This document shows, one piece after another, positions 17,195 through 26,736 of a DNA stretch of 64,000 nucleotides (positions within the stretch are counted from its first letter, which is position 1; every line of letters starts with the position of its first letter). Origin of the DNA: UBA11889 sp046582115 (GTDB lineage Bacteria > Pseudomonadota > Gammaproteobacteria > Pseudomonadales > Azotimanducaceae); NCBI GenBank assembly GCA_046582115.1, contig JAYGFA010000088.1, positions 1-64,000 on the forward strand, in the 5' to 3' direction. The notes beneath the pieces were generated by a model. That model was not told the origin of the DNA. It did not search any database and saw only the letters and a program-made list of their open reading frames with translations. A program made the position numbers and the translations under genes.

Positions 17195-17746
17195 ATGGCA
17201 GTACGAAAAATCATCCGCATGGGCCACCCAACTCTACGCCGCAAAGCTGAACCTATTGCGAACGAAATGATTGGTAGCGCTTCACTTTCAAGCCTCATCA
17301 CAGACATGAAAGACACGCTACGCGATTATGGCGGGATCGGGTTAGCTGCGCCCCAAATCGATGAGTTGATTCAACTCGCCATTATCGATTTACCTGGAGG
17401 GCAGAGTCGCTACGGCGAACTCGAAGCTTTACCTTTGACCGTCTGCATTAATCCCGTCGTGACCACGCTAGACACCGCCACGACCGGGTACTGGGAAGGA
17501 TGTTTGTCCGTACCGGGGCTTCGGGGATTTGTCGAACGACCTCAGCGAATCCGAATGGCATACACCGACACGGACGGTGCTCGATTGGAGCGTGAATTCT
17601 CAGATTTTCACGCTACAGTCGTGCAACATGAGATCGATCACCTCCGGGGCATACTCTATGTCGACCACATCCTGGATCCCTCATTACTGGTTTTCGAAGA
17701 CGAGTACTTACGTTACGTGGTGCCCAGTGAGGAACAAACCGGCTAA
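17195..17746 (+). CDS. def: Peptide deformylase
   Basis: 183 residues. Removes the formyl group from the N-terminal methionine of new proteins. All three metal-site motifs are present: GIGLAAPQ (47-54), EGCLS (101-105, metal cysteine C103) and QHEIDHL (144-150, metal histidines and catalytic glutamate). It is not followed by fmt as in many genomes but is convergent with an SDR gene 15 bases away. No ribosome site lies before the ATG, and a TATACT lies unusually close. Confidence 0.96.
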   Translation: MAVRKIIRMGHPTLRRKAEPIANEMIGSASLSSLITDMKDTLRDYGGIGLAAPQIDELIQLAIIDLPGGQSRYGELEALPLTVCINPVVTTLDTATTGYWEGCLSVPGLRGFVERPQRIRMAYTDTDGARLEREFSDFHATVVQHEIDHLRGILYVDHILDPSLLVFEDEYLRYVVPSEEQTG

Positions 17747-17761
17747 GTTCCTCAAACGGTC

Positions 17762-18583
17762 CTATCCAGATGCGTCACGCTCTGGCCCTTGCAACGTGAC
17801 CCCACCATCGACGATTAGCGTTTGGCCCGTAATGTAGCGCGCCCTTTTAGACGCCAAAAAACGAACGGCGTTGCCAACGTCCCAACCCGTTCCTTCAATT
17901 CCTAAGACAGATGCACGTACTCTCGCGTCTCGCGCTTTTTTGCTCATCCCAGACTGGTAAACCATCGGCGTATATACCGGACCTGGAGCGACACAATTCA
18001 CACGAATACCATCCGGTCCGTGATCAACAGCCATGGCCTGCGTAAGACCAACAATTGCACTTTTCGAGGTGCTGTACGCGGTCATGCCTCTTGGACGTAT
18101 TGCAGCAATGGAAGAGACGTTCACGATGACGCCAGCCCCCGTCGCGGTCATTGCCGGTACCGCGGTTTTACTCGCAAGAAATACGCTTTCTACGTTTATT
18201 TTCATAACGCGGCGCCAGTTACTTCGCGATTCATCGACAACCGACCCTCGGCTACCCACGCCTACATTGTTATCGAGGACATCCAGTCGTCCCCATAATT
18301 CAAGCGCCTTTGCCACCATTGCCTCGCAATCGGTATCAGTAGTGACGTCGGCTTCAAACGCGGCCGCGACTCCACCGTTTCCGGTAATCATTTCGACTGT
18401 ACGTTCGGCCGCACTCGCCAACCGATCGACAACCAACACTCTCGTGCCAGCGTCTGCGAGCAGCATTGCTGCCGCCCGACCATTGCCAATTCCATCGTCT
18501 CGCGCACCAGCACCAGTGACGATGGCAACCTTTCCGTCTAAGCCTTCGTCTGCGAAGTCCTCTGTTCGGGCCTCTTCTGTCAT
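17762..18583 (-). CDS. SDR-family NAD(P)-dependent oxidoreductase
   Basis: 273 residues from the ATG at 18583, which overlaps the ilvA stop as TAATG. Unlike the SDR at 7.9 kb, this one keeps the full active site: cofactor motif TGAGARDDGIGNG near residues 23-35, N-N-V-G at 105-108, S157/S158 in NVSSIAA, and Y170-x-x-x-K174. The C-terminus YITGQTLIVDGGV is typical of classical SDRs. The substrate is unknown. Co-translation with ilvA hints at a role near branched-chain or 2-oxo-acid metabolism, but that is only context. Confidence 0.9.
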   Translation of the reverse strand: MTEEARTEDFADEGLDGKVAIVTGAGARDDGIGNGRAAAMLLADAGTRVLVVDRLASAAERTVEMITGNGGVAAAFEADVTTDTDCEAMVAKALELWGRLDVLDNNVGVGSRGSVVDESRSNWRRVMKINVESVFLASKTAVPAMTATGAGVIVNVSSIAAIRPRGMTAYSTSKSAIVGLTQAMAVDHGPDGIRVNCVAPGPVYTPMVYQSGMSKKARDARVRASVLGIEGTGWDVGNAVRFLASKRARYITGQTLIVDGGVTLQGPERDASG

Positions 18584-20127
18584 TAAACCAAGAACCTCCG
18601 GTACGCTGAATTCGCAGACTCCTCCCAATACCGATACCCGATTCGATCGAGGTATTTCCGCAGAGCGGCCCGGCCTTGGTCCACCGCCGTAAACCCCACA
18701 AGAACGCGTCCCCAGGCCGCACCATGATTCCGGTAATGGAATAGCGAAATATTCCAATCGACTCCAAACTCCTTCAAAAACGTTCCAAGTGCACCTGGTC
18801 TTTCTGGAAATTCGAAACGGTACAGTACTTCTCCAACCTCGCTCGACGCGGGGCCTCCAACCATGTGCCTTACGTGAAGCTTAGCCATCTCGTTATCTGT
18901 CATATCGTCGACAACGTACCCCCGTTTACGAAGCATATCGACGACGCGCCTGCGCTCTTCCCCCCCATGAACTTGCACACCAAGAAACACTTGCGCAGTA
19001 CGTTGATCATTAAAGCGGTAATTAAATTCTGTAATTGCCCGCGTCCCGAGCACCTGGCACAGTCGCCGAAAACTTCCGGGCTTTTCAGGAATGCTCACCC
19101 CAAGCAGGGCTTCCCGACGTTCCCCGAATTCGGCCCTTTCAGAAATATGCCTGAGGCGGTCAAAGTTCACGTTTGCGCCACTAACCACGGCAACGTATCT
19201 ACGCTTTGATCCCTGTGTATCTTCAACGTAGCGCTTGAGGCCCGCGACCGCGAGCGCCCCCGCGGGTTCTGCGATGGCGCGCGTATCGTCGAAAATATCC
19301 TTGATGGCAGCACAGATTTCGTCCGTCGTGACGACGATTACTTGATCGACGTAACGACGCGCTACCTGAAACGGCCTCTTGCCGATCTGAGCCACCGACG
19401 CTCCGTCCGCAAACAGGTCCATTCTGTCCGCTCGCAACCGAACCCTTCGACCAGCCAACAGTGCTTGATTAAGGCAGTCGGAACCGTTGGCTTCTACCCC
19501 AATAATCTTTACTCGCGGTTTCAGGTATTTGACGTAGGCTGCGATGCCCGCCACCAGTCCGCCCCCGCCCACTGGAATAAATATTGCATCGGGGTCACCC
19601 TCGTGCTGGTTTAAGATTTCAACACCCACCGTCCCCTGTCCGGCAATCACTGCCGGATCATCGTAGGGCGGCACAATTGTCGCCCCATTTTGTGCTGCGA
19701 GCGCTAACGCGTACTGTGCGGCATCCTCGTAGGTATCACCCCGTAACACTACCTCCGCACCTAACCGCTGCACCGCTTCGATTTTTATCGCGGGCGTGTT
19801 GAGTCCCATCACGATGGTGGCGTGGATCCCCAATCGCGATGCAGCCAGTGCTACACCTTGCGCGTGATTCCCAGCGGATGCCGCCAAAACACCTCGCTTC
19901 CGTTCGCCCGCGCTAAGTTTAACCATGCGGTTATAGGCACCACGAACCTTAAAAGAATGGATAGGCTGAAGGTCTTCCCGCTTAAGCAAAATGTCCGCGT
20001 TCAGCCTAGCGGAAAGCAATGGAGCCGCCTCCAACGGCGTTTCGATGGCGACGTCATAGACTTCCGAAGATAGGATTTTCTTTACGTAGGCCTCGAGCAC
20101 GTCGCCATTCCCGGGAAATTGAACCAA
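18583..20127 (-). CDS. ilvA: Threonine ammonia-lyase, biosynthetic (IlvA)
   Basis: 514 residues from a TTG at 20127. A GTG nine codons in (20100), preceded by GGGA at better spacing, is an alternative. IlvA deaminates threonine to 2-oxobutyrate, the first step to isoleucine. The PLP lysine is K60 in HSFKVRGAY, followed by GNHAQG and the phosphate-binding GGGGL. Two ACT-like regulatory repeats fill the C-terminal third (about 330-514), as in the isoleucine-inhibited form. It is divergent from rpiA, with only 21 bases between the starts, so the two promoters must overlap the opposite genes or each other. Confidence 0.96.
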   Translation of the reverse strand: MVQFPGNGDVLEAYVKKILSSEVYDVAIETPLEAAPLLSARLNADILLKREDLQPIHSFKVRGAYNRMVKLSAGERKRGVLAASAGNHAQGVALAASRLGIHATIVMGLNTPAIKIEAVQRLGAEVVLRGDTYEDAAQYALALAAQNGATIVPPYDDPAVIAGQGTVGVEILNQHEGDPDAIFIPVGGGGLVAGIAAYVKYLKPRVKIIGVEANGSDCLNQALLAGRRVRLRADRMDLFADGASVAQIGKRPFQVARRYVDQVIVVTTDEICAAIKDIFDDTRAIAEPAGALAVAGLKRYVEDTQGSKRRYVAVVSGANVNFDRLRHISERAEFGERREALLGVSIPEKPGSFRRLCQVLGTRAITEFNYRFNDQRTAQVFLGVQVHGGEERRRVVDMLRKRGYVVDDMTDNEMAKLHVRHMVGGPASSEVGEVLYRFEFPERPGALGTFLKEFGVDWNISLFHYRNHGAAWGRVLVGFTAVDQGRAALRKYLDRIGYRYWEESANSAYRRFLV

Positions 20128-20148
20128 CCTTCAGGCTACCATGGCTCT

Positions 20149-20814
20149 ATGGAAACCGACGATCTGAAAAAAGCTGTGGCGGAAGCCGCGATTACTTATA
20201 TCAAGCCGAAACTGAGTCCGAGTTCCATCATCGGGGTAGGCACTGGTTCAACTACCAATCATTTCATCGACGCACTCAGTCCCATACGACACATCTTCGA
20301 TGCTGCTGTCTCGAGCTCCGAAGCTTCCACCGCCAGGCTAGAAGCCATAGGCGTGCATGTAATCAATTTAAGCGCGGCCTCCCGTGTTCTCATTTATATT
20401 GATGGAGCCGACGAAGTCGAACCAAGGAACGCTGTGATCAAAGGGGGCGGCGGCGCCTTGACTCGCGAAAAGATAATTGCCGCTGCCAGTGATGAATTTG
20501 TCTGCATCATCGACGATGCCAAATGCGTTGAACGATTAGGTTCGTTTCCGCTCCCAGTGGAAGTAATACCCATGGCTCGAAGCTTCGTAGCCCGATCCTT
20601 GGTTGAACTCGGCGGTGATCCAATTTACCGAGAAGGCTTAATCACCGACAATGGCAACGTGATTCTCGATGTCCATGGGCTCGATATCGTTGATCCAGAT
20701 ACTGTAGAGAAAGCAATCAATAACATTGCAGGCGTAGTCACCAACGGGATTTTCGCGACCAATCGACCAGATACTCTATTGATCGGTTCTGCTGGAGGCG
20801 TAACTAGACGCTAA
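20149..20814 (+). CDS. rpiA: Ribose-5-phosphate isomerase A
   Basis: 221 residues from the ATG at 20149; an earlier in-frame start would overlap ilvA and add non-conserved residues. RpiA interconverts ribose-5-phosphate and ribulose-5-phosphate. Landmarks: GVGTGSTTNHFID, YIDGADEVEP (catalytic aspartate), KGGGGALTREK and the C-terminal GIFA...RPDTLLIG. The ilvA/rpiA divergent pair is a standard gammaproteobacterial arrangement. Its 3' end overlaps the convergent dehydrogenase gene by 11 bases. Confidence 0.97.
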   Translation: METDDLKKAVAEAAITYIKPKLSPSSIIGVGTGSTTNHFIDALSPIRHIFDAAVSSSEASTARLEAIGVHVINLSAASRVLIYIDGADEVEPRNAVIKGGGGALTREKIIAAASDEFVCIIDDAKCVERLGSFPLPVEVIPMARSFVARSLVELGGDPIYREGLITDNGNVILDVHGLDIVDPDTVEKAINNIAGVVTNGIFATNRPDTLLIGSAGGVTRR

Positions 20815-22180
20815 ACAACTTTCCTGGATTCATAATCCCACTCGGATCAAATACCGCTTTCAGTTCGCGCATAAGATCAATTTCCGCGTTGGTTCTGCTG
20901 AACGGTAAAAATTCTCGTTTAAGTAATCCCACGCCATGTTCAGCAGAAATGCTTCCCCCACGTCGCTCAATCAGGTTGAAAAGTTCTGGATTAATTCGAT
21001 GACAGCGCTCGAAAAAATCGTCGGCCGATAGGGACTCTGGCTTCAAGATATTTAGGTGGAGATTCCCATCACCAATATGGCCGTACCAACAAACGTCGAG
21101 ATCAGGGTAGTGTTTGTTCACGATGCTATCGATATCGGAAAGAAAGCCGGGCACTTCCGATATCCGAACCGAGAGATCATTTTTGTAGGGTGTATCGCTT
21201 GCAATGCTCTCACTGATATTTTCCCGCAATGACCACAAAGCCGCCGCTTGGGCATCGGATTGACTTATCACACCCATCGATACCCAACCTCGATCTAGCG
21301 CTTCTTCGAAAGCACTCTCAGCCTCTTCATCCGCATCTGTATCGAATTCAACTAGGACGTAAAAGGCACACCGCTCTGAAAACGGCCGAGGTACACCCCC
21401 GCGTTTTGTCACTTTCTGTAACGCCAGTTCCGAAAAAAATTCAAACGCCGTCAGGGCAACGTGCTGTTGGAAACACTGAAGAAGATCGAGGACGTCTTCG
21501 AGCTGATTGATTCCTAGCACCATCACTCGTTGTGGCTTTGGGGCGGGTGCCAAGCGGATTTCTGCCTCAACGATGAACCCCAAGGTACCTTCGGATCCAA
21601 TAAAGAGATGCCTGAGGTCGTAACCCGTCGCGTTCTTAACCAAACCGCGGTTGCAACGAATGATATCGCCCGTACCAGAAACTACGGTAAGTCCTGCAAC
21701 CCAATCCCGGGTAAGGCCGTACCGGATGACTTTGATTCCCCCCGCGTTGGTAGCGATGTTTCCGCCAATTTGGCTTGAACCTGATGAGGAAAAATCGACA
21801 GGATAAAAGAGCCCCTGTTCTACCGCATATTCCTGCAGCTTTTGCGTGATAACTCCGGCCTGACAACGGACGATTCGATCTGTCAGGTTGAACCCGAGGA
21901 TCTGATTCATTCGATCGAATGACACGACGACTTCGTTGTTTGAAGCGACCGCACCTCCTGAAAGTCCTGTACGACCCCCAGAAGGGACCAATTGGATTGC
22001 GTGCTCACGGGCAACTTTAACTAATGCCACAATTTCATTGACACTCTCTGGGAAAACCACTGCTTGTGGCGCGATGTCGAAATTCCGTGTCCAGTCGGTA
22101 CCCCAATGCATGAGATCCGCACAGTCCGTTTTTACCCGGCCGGTCGAAAAAATCTTGTTTAGAACCTCAATGTTTTTCAC
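20804..22180 (-). CDS. FAD-linked D-2-hydroxyacid dehydrogenase (D-2-hydroxyglutarate dehydrogenase type)
   Basis: 458 residues from a GTG at 22180 with AAGGA six bases upstream. It belongs to the GlcD/D-lactate dehydrogenase family: PCMH-type FAD-binding region with VPSGGRTGLSGGAV (about 65-78), GGNIATNAGGIKVIRYG and GSEGTLGFIVEAEIRLAP, then the C-terminal cap ending ISAEHGVGLLKREFL. Pseudomonas carries a D-2-hydroxyglutarate dehydrogenase in the ilvA-rpiA-serA neighbourhood that removes the side product of SerA. That position and length support the same role here. Glycolate or lactate oxidation cannot be excluded. serA is not next to it. Confidence 0.85.
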   Translation of the reverse strand: MKNIEVLNKIFSTGRVKTDCADLMHWGTDWTRNFDIAPQAVVFPESVNEIVALVKVAREHAIQLVPSGGRTGLSGGAVASNNEVVVSFDRMNQILGFNLTDRIVRCQAGVITQKLQEYAVEQGLFYPVDFSSSGSSQIGGNIATNAGGIKVIRYGLTRDWVAGLTVVSGTGDIIRCNRGLVKNATGYDLRHLFIGSEGTLGFIVEAEIRLAPAPKPQRVMVLGINQLEDVLDLLQCFQQHVALTAFEFFSELALQKVTKRGGVPRPFSERCAFYVLVEFDTDADEEAESAFEEALDRGWVSMGVISQSDAQAAALWSLRENISESIASDTPYKNDLSVRISEVPGFLSDIDSIVNKHYPDLDVCWYGHIGDGNLHLNILKPESLSADDFFERCHRINPELFNLIERRGGSISAEHGVGLLKREFLPFSRTNAEIDLMRELKAVFDPSGIMNPGKLFSV

Positions 22181-22283
22181 GAAGAATCCTTAGCCGCGGC
22201 CCAGTACGAGTATCTTTCGGAAACGGTCAACTAGTCCTAACTTGCGAACCCGTTATCCCTATAACGCCTCTGCTCCGAGCGCG

Positions 22284-23441
22284 TTAAGCACCCTCCTCCA
22301 ACACCTCCACCGCCGGAAGGCTTCGGCCCTCCAAGAATTCAAGAAAGGCGCCTCCCCCTGTGGATATGTACGAGATTTTATCCCCAATTTCATATTTTTC
22401 GATCGCCGCTATGGTGTCCCCACCCCCAGCAATCGAAAAGGCAGCCGATTGCGCGATCGCCTCGGCTACGAGTCGAGTGCCCTCGCCAAACTGATCGATC
22501 TCAAAAACCCCCACGGGTCCGTTCCAGATTACCGTTCCCGCGTTAAGAACTAACTCCGCCACCCGTCTGGCCGTCTCCGGACCAATGTCACCAATGACGT
22601 CGTTGTCGCCAATGTTATCCGTGAGACAAAGTCGCGCGGTCGCTGTATTTTTTAATTCCGCCCCTGTCATAACGTCTACATATTCTAGAATCGTGCTTCG
22701 GGAGACAATGGATTCGGCAACGTCGATGAGTTCGGGCTCCGCGAGGGATCGACCAATCGACTTCCCCGCTGCCAATAAAAAAGTGTTGGCAATTCCACCC
22801 CCGACCACGATCGTATCCGCAATATCAGCGAGACTGCTTAACGTGTTCAATTTAGTCGATACCTTGGACCCACCGACGATGGCAACTAACGGCCGTTGTG
22901 GATTTTCAAGCGCGCGAGCAAGCGCGTCGAGCTCGGAAGATAAAAGAGGACCCGCGCATGCCTCGTCCGCAAATGTGGCGACCGCATGGGTCGACGCCTG
23001 GACACGGTGAGCAGTTGCGAAAGCGTCCATAACGAAGATGTCGCATAACCGCGCGTATGCCCTCCCTAAATCGCGCCCGTTAGTCGCTTCCCCCTTTTCA
23101 AACCGAACATTTTCAAGCAGAACAACTCCGCCCGGTTCCACATCAACGCGCTGACGCCAGTCCGAAATCAGGTCTACTTGTATGTCCAGCATCGCACTTA
23201 ATTCTTCTGCAACTGGCCGCAGACTTAACTTAGCGTCAAAAACCTCTTCCGCCGGTCGACCAAGGTGCGACATGATGATGACCGCCGCATTTTCGCGAAT
23301 ACAATGCTCAATCGTTGGTAACGCGGCACGGATACGCGCATTGCTAATCACCGTTCCATCTTTTATCGGTACGTTAAGATCTTCACGAATCAGAACCCGT
23401 TTCCCAGCTAAGGAAAAATCGCCGAGGCGCTTATATTTCAT
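22284..23441 (-). CDS. pgk: Phosphoglycerate kinase
   Basis: 385 residues, normal for bacteria. Transfers phosphate between 1,3-bisphosphoglycerate and ADP in glycolysis and gluconeogenesis. The N-terminal substrate motif VLIREDLNVPIKDG and the basic-patch SHLGRP are intact. GGSKVSTKL and the nucleotide loop AGGGDTIAAIEK mark the C-terminal domain. Its ATG overlaps the tkt stop as TAATG. The glyceraldehyde-3-phosphate or erythrose-4-phosphate dehydrogenase gene often found between tkt and pgk is missing. Confidence 0.97.
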   Translation of the reverse strand: MKYKRLGDFSLAGKRVLIREDLNVPIKDGTVISNARIRAALPTIEHCIRENAAVIIMSHLGRPAEEVFDAKLSLRPVAEELSAMLDIQVDLISDWRQRVDVEPGGVVLLENVRFEKGEATNGRDLGRAYARLCDIFVMDAFATAHRVQASTHAVATFADEACAGPLLSSELDALARALENPQRPLVAIVGGSKVSTKLNTLSSLADIADTIVVGGGIANTFLLAAGKSIGRSLAEPELIDVAESIVSRSTILEYVDVMTGAELKNTATARLCLTDNIGDNDVIGDIGPETARRVAELVLNAGTVIWNGPVGVFEIDQFGEGTRLVAEAIAQSAAFSIAGGGDTIAAIEKYEIGDKISYISTGGGAFLEFLEGRSLPAVEVLEEGA

Positions 23442-25429
23442 TAGCCAACCGTCTCGCGTGCCGCGGTAACGACGGCATCGGCGGTAATACCGAGAGCGTC
23501 CATCACGACGTCACCAGGTGCCGAAAGTCCAAATCGGTCCACTCCCACGATCCGACCATCAAAACCGACGAAGCGGTACCAGTAGTCTGGATGAGCAGCT
23601 TCAACTGCGACCCGTGCCCTGTGCTCCGGCGGCAACACTTCAGCTTGATACGACTCTGACTGCTGCAGGAAGTGATCGACACTGGGCATCGAAACGACGC
23701 GACAACCCAGGCCGTCTCCTTCAAGAACACCTACCGCTTCCATGGCAATCCCAACCTCAGAGCCCGTTGCGATTAGGATTACGTCCAGAGACTTCGATTC
23801 TTGCCGTAGTATGTATCCACCACACTCAATGGCATTAACGGTCGATTCGTCACGAACTTGGGCGTTGGTTTTTTGCCGGGTTAAAACTACCGCGGTTGGG
23901 CCATCCGCCCTGGCAAGCGCGTGCTTCCAGGCTACGCATGTCTCAACCGTGTCGCATGGCCGCCAGACCGACAAGTTGGGCGTCATCCGTAAATTGCTTA
24001 ACTGCTCAACAGGCTGGTGAGTGGGTCCATCTTCGCCCAGACCTATCGAGTCGTGGGTGTAAACAAATATATTGCGTAAACGCATCAATGAAGCAAGTCG
24101 TACTGCGTTTCGAGCATATTCCATAAACACCAGAAATGTGCCCGTAAAAGGGATAAACCCTCCATGTAGAGCGATTCCGTTCGAAATCGCGGACATGCCG
24201 AACTCTCGCACTCCGTAATTGAGATAACGCCCTCCGTCCGCAAACCATCCAGCGCCGTCCCATTGGGTGTTATTCGACCCCGTTAAATCCGCAGAACCTC
24301 CGATCAATTCTGGAAGTTTAGGGCCCATCGCATCAAGACATAGCTTCGATGCTTTCCGAGTTTCGAGCGCCTTCGGATCTGCCTGGCTCTCAATAGCAAG
24401 CTTATCGAGGATCAGCGACCATCCATCGGGGAGGCTTCCCTCCATTCGTCGACTAAGTTCGTCAGCTAACGACGCATGCTTTCTTCGATACCGAGCAAAA
24501 AGCGTATTCCAAGTATCTTCATGCGAACTGCCCGTATCGCGCATATTCCATTCTTGATAAAGACGATCCGGTATTTCAAAGGGCTCATATTCCCATTGAA
24601 GTTGCTGGCGTGCACCTGCGATTTCATCGCGACCAAGGGGCGATCCATGTGCTGCCGCCGAACCGCTTTTTTCAGGTGCGCCGTAGCCAATCGTTGTCCG
24701 ACAACAAATGAGGCATGGAACGTTGTTAATGTCCGTCGCCAACTCGCATGCCGCAATCACGGCTTCCGGATCATGCCCATCAACGTCACGAATGACATGC
24801 CAGCCATACGCTTCGAATCGCGCCGGGACGTCTTCGGTAAACCATCCTGCGGTATCACCGTCGATCGAAACGCCGTTGTTGTCGTATATAGCAACAAGCT
24901 TTCCCAAACCCAGAGTCCCCGCTAATGATGCCGCTTCATGGGAAATACCCTCCATGAGACAACCGTCACCAACGATCACCCATGTGCGATGGTCTACCAC
25001 CTGAAAGCCGTCACGATTGTATTGTCGAGCAAGCATATGCTCAGCTAACGCCATTCCAACTGCATTGGCGAATCCTTGACCCAAAGGCCCCGTTGTCGCC
25101 TCTACGCCTGGACATTCTCCTCGTTCAGGATGCCCTGGTGTCATTGACCCTAGCTGTCTAAACGCTTTGATATCGTCTATAGAAACGTCGTAACCCGTTA
25201 AGTGCAAAACTGCATAAAGCAGCATGGATCCGTGCCCGTTGGACAGGACAAATCGGTCACGATTCCACCAGTTTGGGTTGGATGGGTTGTATCGAAGTAC
25301 CTCGCGCCACAAAACTTCGGCGATATCTGCCAACCCCATGGGCGCTCCCGGGTGACCAGAACTGGCTTTTTCCACAGCATCCATGGCGAGCGCACGTATT
25401 GCATTCGCTCTTTCAAAACGGGAAGACAT
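23441..25429 (-). CDS. tkt: Transketolase
   Basis: 662 residues. Thiamine-diphosphate enzyme moving two-carbon units between sugar phosphates in the pentose phosphate pathway. Visible landmarks are SGHPGAPMGLADIAEVLW, LSNGHGSMLLYAVLH, the ThDP-binding VGDGCLMEGISHE, and in the pyrimidine domain HDSIGLGEDGPTHQPVEQL. It is coupled to pgk by a one-base overlap. metK starts 151 bases away on the other strand; that gap shows no riboswitch I can recognise. Confidence 0.97.
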   Translation of the reverse strand: MSSRFERANAIRALAMDAVEKASSGHPGAPMGLADIAEVLWREVLRYNPSNPNWWNRDRFVLSNGHGSMLLYAVLHLTGYDVSIDDIKAFRQLGSMTPGHPERGECPGVEATTGPLGQGFANAVGMALAEHMLARQYNRDGFQVVDHRTWVIVGDGCLMEGISHEAASLAGTLGLGKLVAIYDNNGVSIDGDTAGWFTEDVPARFEAYGWHVIRDVDGHDPEAVIAACELATDINNVPCLICCRTTIGYGAPEKSGSAAAHGSPLGRDEIAGARQQLQWEYEPFEIPDRLYQEWNMRDTGSSHEDTWNTLFARYRRKHASLADELSRRMEGSLPDGWSLILDKLAIESQADPKALETRKASKLCLDAMGPKLPELIGGSADLTGSNNTQWDGAGWFADGGRYLNYGVREFGMSAISNGIALHGGFIPFTGTFLVFMEYARNAVRLASLMRLRNIFVYTHDSIGLGEDGPTHQPVEQLSNLRMTPNLSVWRPCDTVETCVAWKHALARADGPTAVVLTRQKTNAQVRDESTVNAIECGGYILRQESKSLDVILIATGSEVGIAMEAVGVLEGDGLGCRVVSMPSVDHFLQQSESYQAEVLPPEHRARVAVEAAHPDYWYRFVGFDGRIVGVDRFGLSAPGDVVMDALGITADAVVTAARETVG

Positions 25430-25579
25430 AATTTCGACACTTCGTGATAGGCGCTGCTATTGTCGGTCCAATGTAATGGGTCGTCTAGCGTTGAACGTTA
25501 TACATATGAAATTGATGTCGGGCGCAAGCGACCGGCACTATGCTTTCGTACAATGCCGCCGATGAAAGAGGGAACGACT

Positions 25580-26728
25580 ATGGCCGATTTTAGCGTTTTT
25601 ACCTCGGAATCGGTGTCCGAGGGCCACCCTGACAAGATTGCCGATCAAATATCGGACGCCGTTCTGGATGCAATGCTTGAACAAGACAGCGAGTCGCGTG
25701 TCGCGTGCGAAACCCTTATTAAAACCGGCATCGTTGTCGTGGCGGGAGAAACTCGCTCAGCGGCAAACATTGACGTCGAGAAAATCGTCCGCAAAGTCAT
25801 CACAGATATCGGCTACGTTGATCTTTCAACAGGTTTCGATCTTGAGTCCTGCGTGATCATGAATGCGCTTGGGATGCAATCAACAGACATCGCAATGGGC
25901 GTCGACGAAACCACCGGACACGAACAGGGAGCCGGCGATCAAGGGTTGATGTTCGGTTATGCGACGAGCGAAACCGACGTGCTGATGCCAGCCCCTATCA
26001 CCTACGCGCATCGACTGGTCAAAAAACAGGCTGAAGTTCGTCGGAACTCTCTCAATTTTCTCCGCCCCGACGCCAAGAGTCAGCTCACGTTCCGCTATGA
26101 AAGCGGCGTGCCTGTAGCCATCGATGCGGTCGTTCTATCAACCCAACACAGTCCGGATGTCACCCAAAACAACCTGCACGAAGCGGTGATGGAAGAAATC
26201 ATCAAACCTACTTTACCGGGTAACTGGATGACCCCGGATACCCGTGTGTATATCAATCCAACCGGTCAGTTTGTAATCGGAGGGCCACGAGGCGATTGCG
26301 GATTGACTGGTCGCAAAATTATCGTCGATACATATGGCGGCATGGCGCGCCATGGCGGTGGAGCCTTCTCCGGGAAGGATCCCTCGAAGGTTGACCGCTC
26401 GGCGGCCTACGCGAGTCGCTACGTTGCTAAGAACATTGTTGCGGCTGGACTCGCGGCACGTTGTGAAATTCAAGTCAGCTACGCTATTGGCGTCGCGGAA
26501 CCGACCTCGATCAGCGTTGAAACGTTTGGTACTGGGACGGTCACAGACGACCAGATTGAACAGTTAATTCGCGCACACTTTGATCTCCGTCCGAGCGGGC
26601 TTATCGCGATGCTTGACCTCAAACGCCCAATCTACCAAAGCACTGCAGCATACGGGCACTTTGGGCGCACCGAAAGCGACTTCACCTGGGAAAGAACGGA
26701 CCGCGCGGAAGCATTGGCAAACGCCTAA
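25580..26728 (+). CDS. metK: S-adenosylmethionine synthetase
   Basis: 382 residues from the ATG at 25580, preceded by GAGGGA at good spacing. An in-frame ATG at 25565 and earlier starts add a non-conserved tail. MetK makes SAM from methionine and ATP. Signatures: the start FTSESVSEGHPDKIADQISD, the hexapeptide GAGDQG in HEQGAGDQGLMFGYA, and GGGAFSGKDPSKVDRSAAY. It heads metK-metF-rsmE. The ahcY gene commonly found between metK and metF is absent from this operon. Confidence 0.98.
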   Translation: MADFSVFTSESVSEGHPDKIADQISDAVLDAMLEQDSESRVACETLIKTGIVVVAGETRSAANIDVEKIVRKVITDIGYVDLSTGFDLESCVIMNALGMQSTDIAMGVDETTGHEQGAGDQGLMFGYATSETDVLMPAPITYAHRLVKKQAEVRRNSLNFLRPDAKSQLTFRYESGVPVAIDAVVLSTQHSPDVTQNNLHEAVMEEIIKPTLPGNWMTPDTRVYINPTGQFVIGGPRGDCGLTGRKIIVDTYGGMARHGGGAFSGKDPSKVDRSAAYASRYVAKNIVAAGLAARCEIQVSYAIGVAEPTSISVETFGTGTVTDDQIEQLIRAHFDLRPSGLIAMLDLKRPIYQSTAAYGHFGRTESDFTWERTDRAEALANA

Positions 26729-26736
26729 GACGTCAC

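Noticed and set aside
25430..25579. SAM riboswitch upstream of metK
   Set aside because: No SAM-I, SAM-II or SAM/SAH core motifs could be recognised in the 151-base gap.
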